Shown: piece after piece, positions 8,067 through 16,195 of the stretch
How the letters are laid out: each line of letters opens with the position of its first letter
How positions within the stretch are numbered: the first letter of the stretch is position 1
NCBI GenBank assembly: GCA_030654175.1
Contig: JAURXZ010000024.1
Location: 62,001 to 126,000, forward strand
DNA length: 64,000 nt
Reading direction: 5' to 3'
From: Bacteroidia bacterium
Lineage (GTDB): Bacteria; Bacteroidota; Bacteroidia; 2-12-FULL-35-15
Translations under genes and position numbers: made by a program
Notes under the pieces: generated by a model
Databases searched by the model: none
The model's input: the letters and a program-made list of their open reading frames with translations, nothing else
What the model was told of the DNA's origin: nothing

Positions 8067-9077
8067 TTGAAAAAAAAAATATTTAGTATTTTAAAATTTC
8101 TGTTTTTTTTAGGGGTAGGGATTTTATTGATCTGGCTGGCGGTCCGCAATCTTACTGAAGAAGACAAAGCCAGTATTGCAGAGGCATTTACTCAGGCCAA
8201 TTATTATTGGATAGCCCTTTCCATGCTTTTAAGTTTTTTAAGTCATTGGATCCGTGCCATGCGTTGGAGGCTCTTAATACAACCTCTTGGTTTTAATCCT
8301 AAACTATCCAACACTTTTTTTGCTTTAATGGTAGGTTATCTGGCCAATTTCGCATTGCCACGCTTAGGCGAAATATCCCGTTGCGGAGTGCTTACGAAAT
8401 ATGAAAAGATCCCTTTTACCGAAGGTTTTGGAACAGTGATAGCAGAGCGTGCTATTGATGTGCTTTGTTTAATTCTTATTTTTATCGGCACACTTTTTTT
8501 TCAGTTTGATGAATTATGGGGTTTAACAAATGATAAAATCATAAGCCCTCTTAACACTAAATTCTCATCATTGATGGATAGCAATATATTCCTTTCCATT
8601 TTTGCATTGATCATGGTCGGTGTTACCATCTCGTTTTTTATATTCCGTAAAAGAAGTAAAGGAATGTTTTCAAAAAAATTGAAAGAGATGGCACTTGGAT
8701 TTTGGGAAGGTTTGAAATCTGTAAAAAACATAAAACGTCCGATCCTCTTTATTTTCCATACAATTCTTATCTGGTTTCTATACACTGCATTATTATATGT
8801 TGGATTTTTCTGTTTCGCAGAAACATCTTACTTAAGTTTTGGTGCAGCATTAGCAATTATGTTGTTTGGCAGCTTAGGCATTGCTTTTGTTCCGGGCGGC
8901 ACCGGTGCTTACCAGGCCTTGGTTACCGAAACCCTGACTTCCGCCTATAAAACCACCTTCACTTTTGCATTTGCTTTTTCATGGCTTATTTGGACGTCAC
9001 AATTTGCACTCATCCTTTTATTGGGAGTGATCTCATTAATAATGCTCCCAATTATAAATAAAGAGGTAAAATTGTAA
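8067..9077 (+). CDS. Lysylphosphatidylglycerol synthase/flippase-like membrane protein (UPF0104/YbhN type)
   Basis: The start is a TTG two bases after the panD stop, giving MKKKIFSILKFLFFLGVGIL. About eight hydrophobic helices follow. Motifs seen are SHWIRAMRWRLLIQPLGF, GYLANFALPRLGEISRCGVL and FVPGGTGAYQALV, which are characteristic of the flippase-like domain shared by MprF N-termini, AglD and YbhN. These proteins move or modify polar lipids in the cytoplasmic membrane; the lipid is not deducible here. The gene is translationally coupled to panD and sits 62 bp before rfaE2, suggesting a housekeeping envelope operon. Confidence 0.85.
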   Translation: MKKKIFSILKFLFFLGVGILLIWLAVRNLTEEDKASIAEAFTQANYYWIALSMLLSFLSHWIRAMRWRLLIQPLGFNPKLSNTFFALMVGYLANFALPRLGEISRCGVLTKYEKIPFTEGFGTVIAERAIDVLCLILIFIGTLFFQFDELWGLTNDKIISPLNTKFSSLMDSNIFLSIFALIMVGVTISFFIFRKRSKGMFSKKLKEMALGFWEGLKSVKNIKRPILFIFHTILIWFLYTALLYVGFFCFAETSYLSFGAALAIMLFGSLGIAFVPGGTGAYQALVTETLTSAYKTTFTFAFAFSWLIWTSQFALILLLGVISLIMLPIINKEVKL

Positions 9078-9139
9078 ACAATTGAAATGAATATTTTTAT
9101 TTCCAAATTTTCCAATTAAAAAAATTATCATCGATCAGT

Positions 9140-9679
9140 ATGGTTCCATTTACAAAAAAATTGACCGCGTTAGAAATTATTGAGTCAAAGATCCATACTC
9201 CTGAAACTTTATTAAAAACCTTAGCTGTGTGGCGTTTCAAGTCACAGAAAATTGTTTTTACAAATGGGTGCTTTGATATACTTCACCGCGGACATATAGA
9301 TTACCTTGCAAAAGCATCTGATCTGGGTGGCAAATTAATAATTGGCTTAAACAGTGATGCCTCTACAAGGCTTTTGAATAAAGGCAGTTCACGACCTTTG
9401 CAGGATGAGCAATCACGTGCAATGATACTTGCTTCCCTGAATTTTGTAAGTGCTGTTATAATATTTGAAGATGCTACACCCCAATACTTAATTAATTTTT
9501 TACAACCCGATGTATTAGTAAAAGGTGCCGATTATGATGCTAATGAAACTGATCCACAAAGTAAAAAATACATTGTTGGTTCGGATAACGTGAAAGACTT
9601 GGGAGGTGAAGTAAAAACAATAGAATTTTTAGAGGGGTTCTCAACCACTAGCATTGAAAATAAAATCAAGGGGATCTGA
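9140..9679 (+). CDS. rfaE2: D-glycero-beta-D-manno-heptose 1-phosphate adenylyltransferase
   Basis: The product is a stand-alone nucleotidyltransferase of 179 residues. FTNGCFDILHRGHIDYLAKA contains the HxGH ATP-binding signature of the cytidylyltransferase superfamily, and LLNKGSSRPLQDEQSRAMIL carries the substrate-loop residues of the HldE C-terminal domain. Together with VKGADYD and VGSDNVKDLGGEVKTIEFLEG, these identify RfaE2, which activates heptose-1-phosphate for the LPS inner core (ADP-heptose pathway). The kinase half (RfaE1) is not in the window. The last base is three bases from the next reading frame, so co-expression is likely. Confidence 0.93.
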   Translation: MVPFTKKLTALEIIESKIHTPETLLKTLAVWRFKSQKIVFTNGCFDILHRGHIDYLAKASDLGGKLIIGLNSDASTRLLNKGSSRPLQDEQSRAMILASLNFVSAVIIFEDATPQYLINFLQPDVLVKGADYDANETDPQSKKYIVGSDNVKDLGGEVKTIEFLEGFSTTSIENKIKGI

Positions 9680-9697
9680 GATGTGAAAATTTCTAAA

Positions 9698-10831
9698 ATG
9701 AAAGTCCATTCCCGTTTTTATATTCTTATTTTATTATCTGTCGGCCTGGGAAATACAAATTCCTTAAAGGGGCAAACAATCCTAAACAAAGACACCGTTT
9801 TTAATCTCTCACCAGATGTGAATGACAGTATTACTATTCATTACATTGGCTGCAGCGGTTTTTTTATTAAGAAGGGGAATAATGCTGTTTTAATTGACCC
9901 CTATTTCTCCTATACAAATGCAAATACATATTTTTCAGGAACCTTAACAAATAAGTCAAATATTCCGGTTGATCTCAAAAATTTAATTGATTCCGTTTTT
10001 TTACATGTTATAGGGGATTCTCTTGATCGTTCCGGTTTAATTAAAACTCTTTTAATTACCCATGGGCATTATGATCATTATGGAGATGTTCCTTATCTCT
10101 ACCACAGTGGCCATGTGAATAAGGATACTATTAAAATTATTGGTAACACCACTGTGCAGGGTTATTTAGGTGGAGACCAAATTGAAGATAGAAATATCGT
10201 TAAACAGATAGAGTCCTCAACCTCCTCACCATCTTCAGAAGGAAAATGGATTTACGTAAATAATAAGATACGAATACTACCGGTCCTTACCGAACATGCT
10301 CCGAATTTAAAGATTCTTGGTATCAATATTAATTTTGTTCCCAAAAAACAGGAGCGCGAAAATACCCGTCATAAGTATTGGAGAGAATATGCTATGGGGC
10401 AAACATTGTGCTATCTGATTGATTTTTTAAACGATGATGGTAGTGTCAATTTCAGAACATATATTAATTCTGCAGCCAGCAATTTCCCTTATGGTTTTCC
10501 GGCTCAACTAATTTTAAACCAGCACCCTGTTGATATTGCTATGCTTTGTGTTGCGTCTTTTAATAATGTAAAAAAATATCCTGAAGATATTGTAACGTAT
10601 TTAAAGCCAAAACACATTATTGCTTGTCACTGGGAAGATTTCCTAAACTCTTCAATTCCCGAATTGAAAAAGAAACCTAAAACCGTTCCGGGAACAAATG
10701 TTGCCGTTTTTTTTAAACGACTCGATAAGGTTTTATCTGATCTTAATTCAGGAATATCGTATACGCTACCCAATGTAAACACAACAATTAAGTTCTTTTA
10801 TTCAAATAATGAAAGGCAATTGGGCAATTAA
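9698..10831 (+). CDS. Exported metallo-beta-lactamase-fold hydrolase
   Basis: An ATG at 9698 gives a good signal peptide (MKVHSRFYILILLSVGLG, cleavage after LKGQ); an in-frame GTG at 9683, just after the rfaE2 stop, would add five residues and is the alternative. The mature domain has an entry strand IGCSGFFIKKGNNAVLIDPY, then the metal-binding motif THGHYDHYGDV (HxHxDH), and further histidines in LTEHAPN and IACHWEDF. This is the layout of the UlaG-like branch of the MBL fold. It presumably hydrolyses a phosphoester or related bond in the periplasm; the substrate is unknown. An A+T-rich spacer of about 115 bp separates it from radA. Confidence 0.82.
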   Translation: MKVHSRFYILILLSVGLGNTNSLKGQTILNKDTVFNLSPDVNDSITIHYIGCSGFFIKKGNNAVLIDPYFSYTNANTYFSGTLTNKSNIPVDLKNLIDSVFLHVIGDSLDRSGLIKTLLITHGHYDHYGDVPYLYHSGHVNKDTIKIIGNTTVQGYLGGDQIEDRNIVKQIESSTSSPSSEGKWIYVNNKIRILPVLTEHAPNLKILGININFVPKKQERENTRHKYWREYAMGQTLCYLIDFLNDDGSVNFRTYINSAASNFPYGFPAQLILNQHPVDIAMLCVASFNNVKKYPEDIVTYLKPKHIIACHWEDFLNSSIPELKKKPKTVPGTNVAVFFKRLDKVLSDLNSGISYTLPNVNTTIKFFYSNNERQLGN

Positions 10832-10915
10832 ACAATTTAACAGTAGGCATTAAAAAATAATTAATCAATTAAGCATAGGCGATTTAACCATCATAGATTC
10901 GTAAATTCGCAACTC
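10826..10915 (+). repeat. A+T-rich dispersed spacer repeat, copy 1
   Basis: The spacer before radA contains the words aaacaatttaac, agtaggc, ataggcgattt and gattcgtaaattcg. The same words in the same general order occur before the small membrane protein gene at about 33742-33815. A partial copy (aaacaattt, gcaat, ataggc on the minus strand) lies near 58019-58064. It is a low-complexity but non-random intergenic family. No coding potential or strong hairpin is seen. Confidence 0.5.
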
Positions 10916-10948
10916 TCTAATTCTATATTTCTCTAATTCTATTTAAAA

Positions 10949-12322
10949 ATGGCAAAAACTAAAACAACCTATTTCTGTCAGAACTGTGGAGCGCAATCAG
11001 CGCGATGGATAGGTCGTTGCCCATCATGTAATGAGTGGAATACTTACGTAGAAGAAATTGTTTCAAAAGGCGATGACGCTAAAACTCCCGGCATAATAAG
11101 CACCAGCACACAGCGTGCTTCAAAGCCACAGCTGGTAACAGAAATAAGCTTATCCGAACAACATCGGATCCCTATTTATGATAAAGAACTTTCCAGAGTA
11201 CTTGGTGGCGGTCTTGTTCCAGGCTCCTTAGTATTATTTGGTGGTGAGCCCGGAATCGGTAAATCAACATTGATGCTGCAGGTTGCCCTCAACATGAAAA
11301 ACCTGAAAGTGCTATATGTATCAGGTGAAGAGAGCGAACAGCAAATTCGTATGCGGGCTGAGCGTATCGGGATGAATAATCCGAGTTGTTATATTTTAAC
11401 AGAAACATCAACACAAAATATTTTTAAGCAGATTGAAGTGCTGGAGCCGAATTTACTGATCGTAGATTCTATTCAAACATTACATTCTGCGCATATAGAA
11501 TCATCCCCCGGAAGCGTTTCTCAAATTCGTGAATGCACTTCGGAACTCATGCGCTATGCAAAAGAAAGCGGAACAGCAGTATTTCTGATCGGACATATTA
11601 CCAAAGACGGAAGCCTTGCCGGCCCTAAAGTTTTAGAGCACATGGTGGATACGGTCCTGCAATTTGAAGGAGATAGAAATCATGTGTACCGCTTATTACG
11701 CACCACTAAAAACCGTTTCGGCTCCACCAATGAATTAGGTATTTATGAAATGCAGGGCAGCGGGTTGCGGGAAGTGACCAATCCTTCCGAAATATTAATT
11801 ACCGCCCGTGAAGAATTAGTAAGCGGTGTTGCTATCGCTGCTACCATGGAAGGTTTGCGCCCTATGCTGATCGAAACACAAGCTCTCGTGAGCAGTGCTG
11901 CGTATGGCACACCGCAACGCTCTTCTACAGGGTTTGATCTGCGAAGACTTGCCATGTTACTTGCTGTTCTTGAAAAACGCTGCGGCTTCCGATTAGGGAT
12001 TAAAGATGTGTTTTTAAATATTGCAGGAGGTATAAAGGTAGAAGATCCGGGCATTGACCTTGCATTGGTATGTGCAGTGCTTTCAAGTAATGAAGATATG
12101 CCTATTTCACCCAAAACATGTTTTGCTGGTGAAGTTGGATTGAGCGGTGAGATACGCCCAGTAAACCGTGTTGACCAGCGTATTTCAGAAGCTGAGAAAT
12201 TAGGATTCGAACATATTTTTATTTCTAAATACAATAAAAAAGGACTTGATCTGAAAAACTACCACATCAAAATTACAATGGTTGGTAAAATTGAAGAAGT
12301 GTTTGGATTGTTGTTTGGGTAG
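10949..12322 (+). CDS. radA: DNA repair protein RadA
   Basis: At 457 residues this is full-length RadA. It has an N-terminal C4 zinc finger (FCQNCGAQSARWIGRCPSC), a RecA-like core with Walker A GGEPGIGKST (residue ~100), the RadA-specific KNRFG motif (TTKNRFGSTNE, residue ~255), and a C-terminal Lon-protease-like domain containing NIAGGIKVEDPGIDLALVCA and FAGEVGLSGEIRPV. RadA is a branch-migration helicase that helps RecA process recombination intermediates. The start ATG is preceded by a repetitive A+T-rich spacer, so the gene may have its own promoter. Confidence 0.97.
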   Translation: MAKTKTTYFCQNCGAQSARWIGRCPSCNEWNTYVEEIVSKGDDAKTPGIISTSTQRASKPQLVTEISLSEQHRIPIYDKELSRVLGGGLVPGSLVLFGGEPGIGKSTLMLQVALNMKNLKVLYVSGEESEQQIRMRAERIGMNNPSCYILTETSTQNIFKQIEVLEPNLLIVDSIQTLHSAHIESSPGSVSQIRECTSELMRYAKESGTAVFLIGHITKDGSLAGPKVLEHMVDTVLQFEGDRNHVYRLLRTTKNRFGSTNELGIYEMQGSGLREVTNPSEILITAREELVSGVAIAATMEGLRPMLIETQALVSSAAYGTPQRSSTGFDLRRLAMLLAVLEKRCGFRLGIKDVFLNIAGGIKVEDPGIDLALVCAVLSSNEDMPISPKTCFAGEVGLSGEIRPVNRVDQRISEAEKLGFEHIFISKYNKKGLDLKNYHIKITMVGKIEEVFGLLFG

Positions 12323-12401
12323 GATCTATTGTTTCAGATTTGTAATTCAAAAACGATCTTGAAGCAGACCTAATTATCCATAAAGCTTTTAAGTTTTTTG
12401 T

Positions 12402-12707
12402 TTAACCTCTCTGCCTCTTCCTGCTATGTAAATAAGGCTCCCATTCGGGATGCTTTTCAATATATTCAGCTACAAATGAACAGTAGGGTAGTACCTTGAG
12501 ATTATTATCTTTAGCATAGTTTAAGGCGCATTCTGTCATTTTTTTTGCAAGGCCTTTCCCCCTCCATTCTTCGGGCACATGGGTATGAAAAAAACCTATT
12601 GATTCATCCTCTATGTTATAAGGGATTTTAGCAACAAGGTCTTTTATTCGTATTTCAAACTGGTTATTTTCGCTGTTATTAACAACTTCAACCTCTGATA
12701 AATTCAT
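12402..12707 (-). CDS. Small GNAT-family N-acetyltransferase (YjdJ/GTL3B type)
   Basis: The 101-residue protein has the compact Gcn5-related fold. FEIRIKDLVAKIPY forms the early strands, FHTHVPEEWRGKGLAKKM contains the acetyl-CoA pyrophosphate-binding Q/RxxGxG/A motif (RGKGLA), and VLPYCSFVAEYIEKHPEW is the C-terminal segment characteristic of the small 'Gcn5-related N-acetyltransferase' group. Substrates of this group are mostly unknown. It is convergent with radA (79 bp between the two stops) and is monocistronic. Confidence 0.85.
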   Translation of the reverse strand: MNLSEVEVVNNSENNQFEIRIKDLVAKIPYNIEDESIGFFHTHVPEEWRGKGLAKKMTECALNYAKDNNLKVLPYCSFVAEYIEKHPEWEPYLHSRKRQRG

Positions 12708-12835
12708 ATTGTAATTTTAAAGAGCCCGATTAAATTTTATAAAAAATTTGATATTAAAATCACTACCATCAGCCTGATAGAGTTTTTAAGCACTGTTAGA
12801 ACTTATGTATTCAGATTTCCAATTACTGTTTTCAC

Positions 12836-12867
12836 TCTCTGACAGGCCTAAAATCCTATCAGAGAGA
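12836..12867. repeat. Imperfect hairpin with 'gacagg' core
   Basis: The arms tctctgacagg and cctatcagagaga flank an 8-base loop. The hairpin lies immediately 3' (on the minus strand) of the YceI terminator and in front of the GNAT gene. It resembles the hairpin at 40878 in its 'cctg.cagg' arms. Function is unknown; it could extend the terminator or be a dispersed palindromic element. Confidence 0.5.
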
Positions 12868-12873
12868 CTATAT

Positions 12874-12904
12874 AAAAAAACAAGAATGAAAAATTTCATT
12901 CTTG
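12874..12904 (-). terminator. Rho-independent terminator of the YceI gene
   Basis: Read on the minus strand, the stem caagaatgaa/ttcattcttg is followed by a run of seven T residues (the aaaaaaa at 12874-12880 on the plus strand). It lies 25 bp after the YceI stop codon, the expected place for an intrinsic terminator. Confidence 0.75.
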
Positions 12905-12929
12905 CCCCGCCATGGTTTTTTAAATGATT

Positions 12930-13508
12930 CTATTTTTGTTTTACTAATTGAATTTCACAAATTATATTTACATCATCACTAAGCATTACGCCACCGGTCT
13001 CTAATAAAGAGTTCCAATTTAATCCCCAGTCTTTGCGGTTTATTTTTCCGGTAACGATGAAGCCCGCTTTTTCATTTTCCCATGGATCTTTCATCACACC
13101 GGTAAATTCAACATTCAATTTTATTTGCTTTGTGACGCCCTTTATCTTAAGGAAACCATATAAGGTATAAATTTTATCATTATTTCCTTTTTCAATGGTG
13201 TCCCCAACAAAAGATATCTGCTTGTGTTTTTCTACATCAAAAAAGTCCGCACTTTTTATATGTTCATCACGCTTTGCATCACCGGTATCAACTGATGCAG
13301 GGTTCATAAAAAAGTCCACTTCAGATGTTATAAAATCTTCACCTGTTGTATAAACACTTGCATCAAATTCCCTGAACACCCCTTTTACATTCGTGATCAT
13401 AAGGTGTTTAACTTTGAACCCTATTTCGCTGTGTGAAGGATCAATAACCCATTTAACTTTAGTTAGTGTTTCCGTTGTTGCTGTTTCTGTTGTCCCTTTT
13501 GTTTGCAT
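12930..13508 (-). CDS. YceI-family lipid-binding protein
   Basis: The protein begins its domain with KWVIDPSHSEIGFKVKHLMI, the classic YceI opening (WxxDxxHSxixFxvkH). It continues with FREFDASVYT, RDEHIKSADFFD, LYGFLKIKGVTKQIKLNVEF and FIVTGKINRKDWGLNWN, all conserved in the lipocalin-like YceI barrel that binds polyisoprenoid chains. Unlike many YceI proteins it has no signal peptide: the first 17 residues are Thr-rich (TTETATTETLTK), so it is probably cytoplasmic. A perfect terminator follows. It is separated from the PaiB-like gene by 422 bp and is likely transcribed alone. Confidence 0.92.
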   Translation of the reverse strand: MQTKGTTETATTETLTKVKWVIDPSHSEIGFKVKHLMITNVKGVFREFDASVYTTGEDFITSEVDFFMNPASVDTGDAKRDEHIKSADFFDVEKHKQISFVGDTIEKGNNDKIYTLYGFLKIKGVTKQIKLNVEFTGVMKDPWENEKAGFIVTGKINRKDWGLNWNSLLETGGVMLSDDVNIICEIQLVKQK

Positions 13509-13930
13509 TTTCTATTTCTTTAAGGATTAGTATTAAATAAAATCTGGTTGTTCAGCTTTAGAATAAAAATATAAGCCCGTTTAGAACAGCATTAACACCA
13601 AGCTATTTGTGGCGAAAATTTCTCAACATGAGTAAAAATTTGGCTACAAGAATTTGTAAGTCCCATAGCGTCTTTTTAAAAATTAAATTACATTTTTAAA
13701 TATTGAATGGGTTTTCATTCCGCATTTCTTTTGAGCGACTTACCGTTATATCATCGCGAATTTTTCATGATTCCGAAGTACTGCGGGATGTTTGTTTATC
13801 AGTGATGCTGCTGACGAATTACAAAGATATCTCTTGGCAAAAAAGCCAATTGGGATGACATTGTCTATAAAAGTGCGTGGGTAGCTATTGGGTAGGATTT
13901 ACTATGTTGTTCCCTCTGTCGGAGAGTCGT
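13509..13930. other. Non-coding gap between YceI and PaiB-like genes
   Basis: No reading frame here looks like a gene on either strand. The first ~100 bp upstream of YceI presumably hold its promoter, but no clear TAnnTTTG box is seen. The part nearest the PaiB-like stop (13750-13900) has slightly higher G+C than the rest and could be the decayed remains of a gene, but translation in all frames is broken by stops and shows no recognisable motif. Confidence 0.4.
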
Positions 13931-14551
13931 TTACTGTTTTTTATGCTTTTTCATTTCATCGGCAATTATCCGAGAATTGCAATCTCCTTTTTTGTCTAGT
14001 TCAGATATAATATTTTTGTGATTGCGTGCGTCCCTATTTTGTGAAAGTTTATAGGCCGATTGAATCTCATTGATTTCAATTTCAAAGCCAACGATCCCTT
14101 TAATTTCTTTACTGATGAATTTTTCAGACATCTTTTCAACCGCAACAGGTTTGTCCGAATTCGCTTCATATTTATCTACTAATTTTTTCAAGGCATTGAT
14201 CAGCTTTTCACCTTCAATGATCTTAATTTTTCCATAAATATGAACGGCAATGTAGTTCCAAGTTGGAACATTTTCGTGGTCATACCAGGATGAAGATATG
14301 TAACTATGCGCTCCGGAGAAGATCGCTAATATTTGGCTGTCGTTTGTGAAATTTTTCCATTGTGGATTTCCTTTTGAAATATGGCCAACTAAAATATCCT
14401 TCCCATTTTCATCCTTGTCCAACTCAAGTGGGATGTGCGTTGCCAGAAATTTTGAGTCCTGTTGGCTAACCAGAATACCAAAACTGCTTTTGTTTAAGAA
14501 ATCGCGAACTTCATTTAGGTCATTGTTTTTAAAACAAGCAGGAATGTACAT
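13931..14551 (-). CDS. FMN-binding negative transcriptional regulator (PaiB-like)
   Basis: The 206-residue protein has the split-barrel FMN-binding fold of the PaiB family: MYIPACFKNNDLNEVRDFL at the start, THIPLELDKDENGK and LVGHISKGNPQWKNF, then IFSGAHSYISSSWYDHENVPTWNY (17-24 residues in the flavin-binding heart of the family) and IVGFEIEINEIQSAYKLSQNRD. PaiB in Bacillus represses sporulation and protease genes, but most homologues are uncharacterised. The gene starts 27 bp after the lspA stop on the same strand, so the two are probably co-transcribed. Confidence 0.9.
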   Translation of the reverse strand: MYIPACFKNNDLNEVRDFLNKSSFGILVSQQDSKFLATHIPLELDKDENGKDILVGHISKGNPQWKNFTNDSQILAIFSGAHSYISSSWYDHENVPTWNYIAVHIYGKIKIIEGEKLINALKKLVDKYEANSDKPVAVEKMSEKFISKEIKGIVGFEIEINEIQSAYKLSQNRDARNHKNIISELDKKGDCNSRIIADEMKKHKKQ

Positions 14552-14578
14552 TTTTATCCTTTTAAAATTTAATAAAAA

Positions 14579-15238
14579 CTACTTACTTTCTTCTGTAGGG
14601 GTCACAGAAGCTGCTACCGTTGGCTCTTCCGAAACCTCAACAGCTTTCTTTTTAAAAAAACGTCTTTGATAGAGTATGATGATAGCTACACCAGTACTAA
14701 TGGAAGCATCGGCTATATTAAAGACCGGACGAAAAAATATGAAATCTTCGGTTCCCCAAAAAGGAAACCATGCAGGGAAATGACCTTTAATAACCGGGAA
14801 GTAGAACATATCAACCACTTTACCATGTAATAAAGAAGAATAACCTCCTTCTTCAGGCATAAAACGGGCAATTTCATAATTACTATCACTGAACAATACG
14901 CCATAAAAAGCGCTGTCAATAATATTCCCAATAGCACCGGCAAAGATCAAGGCAATGCAAACGATATATAATTTATCTTCTTTTTGTTTTGCTAAGCTCC
15001 ATAAATACCAGCCAATAGCACCTACAGCAACAATGCGAAATACACTTAAAAATAATTTCCCAAAATCACCTCCAAACTCCATCCCATAGGCCATTCCATT
15101 GTTTTCAGTAAAATGGATGATGAACCAGTTCCCTATTACATTTACTTCCTGGCCAAGAAAAAAGTGGGTTTTGACATAAATTTTGATCAGCTGATCAAAG
15201 AACAATACAAAAAATATAATGATCAAGGGTTTTTTCAC
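14579..15238 (-). CDS. lspA: Lipoprotein signal peptidase (signal peptidase II)
   Basis: The start is a GTG at 15236-15238 giving MKKPLIIIFFVLFFDQLIKI. Four hydrophobic helices are present. The two catalytic aspartates lie in GAIGNIIDSAFYGVLFSD and VFNIADASISTGVAI; ENNGMAYG is the conserved active-site loop. The residue after the first Asp is Ser where Gram-negative model enzymes have Arg. The length of 219 residues exceeds the ~165 of E. coli LspA because of a longer periplasmic loop (EEGGYSSLLHGKVVDMFYFP) and a C-terminal tail, common in Bacteroidota. It removes signal peptides from lipoproteins such as LptC and the cupredoxin encoded in this window. Confidence 0.95.
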   Translation of the reverse strand: MKKPLIIIFFVLFFDQLIKIYVKTHFFLGQEVNVIGNWFIIHFTENNGMAYGMEFGGDFGKLFLSVFRIVAVGAIGWYLWSLAKQKEDKLYIVCIALIFAGAIGNIIDSAFYGVLFSDSNYEIARFMPEEGGYSSLLHGKVVDMFYFPVIKGHFPAWFPFWGTEDFIFFRPVFNIADASISTGVAIIILYQRRFFKKKAVEVSEEPTVAASVTPTEESK

Positions 15239-15484
15239 TCGGAGGTAGTTTTTAATTTGTCTTACAAAAGTAAAAAAAATTTGTCAATATTTGGTCTTTG
15301 TTCCGTCAGGCCAACCCTAAAGAATAAACGTAGGCTCCAACAAATCATATCTATTCTTACAGAGGATGACGAAATATGATCGAATAGCTTCCTGACATAC
15401 GGATATCAGGCAGCCCCAATAATTGCTTAACATAATGATCTTAAAAAATGCAGTAAGAGGCTGCTCTCTTCCCTAAAATTTTTA

Positions 15485-15492
15485 TATTTTTG
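15485..15492 (+). promoter_or_regulatory. Candidate Bacteroidota -7 box (TATTTTTG)
   Basis: This matches the TAnnTTTG consensus used by the Bacteroidota housekeeping sigma factor. It lies seven bases before the ATG at 15499, so the mRNA of the small exported protein would have almost no leader. No convincing -33 TTTG is seen. Confidence 0.4.
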
Positions 15493-15498
15493 TAATAG

Positions 15499-15873
15499 AT
15501 GCTTTATAAAAAAAACATACAAATTGTTTTATGCTTATTTATTTTTCTTTCGATAAATGGGTTTGCACGTCCGTATTCTAATCTATCCACCAATAAAGCA
15601 GGTCAGGAATCAATTGTTTTCCAGAATACTTCAACTCTTTATTCTGAAACCGGAAATGAAATAAAAGGAATTCTTCCATCCATAAAATTAACGGAAACGA
15701 ATAGTTCTTCAGGATTTCAAAATTTTAAGAACGGGAAAAATGGTTTTTTACTTCTTTTTTCTTTCGGACATTCGGCTCCTTCCCTGTTTTTGTATCGCTC
15801 CTATTGTGTTAGAAGAACAAACAGCTTTAGTAGAACTCCCTTTTATATTGCCTTTCGAAGTTTAATAATCTGA
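15499..15873 (+). CDS. Small exported protein of unknown function
   Basis: The 124-residue product begins with a signal peptide (MLYKKNIQIVLCLFIFLSI, cleavage after NGFA). The mature part is Ser/Asn/Thr-rich and low in complexity (NSSSGFQNFKNGKNG). It then has a hydrophobic stretch GFLLLFSFGHSAPSLFLYRS and a basic C-terminus. I recognise no domain. It precedes a 37-residue single-helix protein and YitT on the same strand. Coding status rests on the good signal peptide and the promoter box just upstream. Confidence 0.5.
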   Translation: MLYKKNIQIVLCLFIFLSINGFARPYSNLSTNKAGQESIVFQNTSTLYSETGNEIKGILPSIKLTETNSSSGFQNFKNGKNGFLLLFSFGHSAPSLFLYRSYCVRRTNSFSRTPFYIAFRSLII

Positions 15874-15984
15874 TTCTCTTTTTTTCTCAGTCCTCCCGGA
15901 CAATACCAGCACGCAGTCTTTAAAACAAGAACTGGCGGGCTATTCATGCTATTCAAAGAATTTTAACCTCTTAAATATTAAACA

Positions 15985-16098
15985 ATGGAAAATACAGATA
16001 GTAAACCCGAAGAAAAAGGCGGTGGAATTGGCATTATTATACTATTTGTGACAGTAGTGGTAGCGCTACTTGTGGCACTCAAATTTCTTATGAATTAA
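15985..16098 (+). CDS. 37-residue single-helix membrane protein
   Basis: An ATG at 15985 opens a 37-codon frame: a hydrophilic start (MENTDSKPEEKGGG) followed by one strongly hydrophobic helix (IGIIILFVTVVVALLVAL) and KFLMN. The acidic N-terminus and lysine after the helix predict an N-out/C-in membrane microprotein. A purine-poor A+T-rich leader precedes it, as for many genes here. It lies between an exported protein and yitT. Function unknown; the clean amphipathic design argues for a real gene, but its size keeps confidence moderate. Confidence 0.5.
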   Translation: MENTDSKPEEKGGGIGIIILFVTVVVALLVALKFLMN

Positions 16099-16195
16099 TA
16101 ACCCGTTTCAATTATCAATTCGGTTGATCATCAATTTTTGAATTGTAATAACATTTTAGAAAAAATGATCGACCGAATTTTAAAAATATAAAAAG

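Noticed and set aside
11743-12234. Minus-strand frame of 163 residues inside radA
   Set aside because: Antisense shadow of a strongly conserved gene; composition (Ser/Arg-rich) is typical of such artefacts.
13509-13930. Possible decayed gene in the YceI to PaiB gap
   Set aside because: Slightly higher G+C at 13750-13900 but all frames are broken and no motif is recognisable.
15113-15379. Plus-strand frame of 88 residues overlapping lspA
   Set aside because: Antisense to a well-supported gene and without domain or leader signal.
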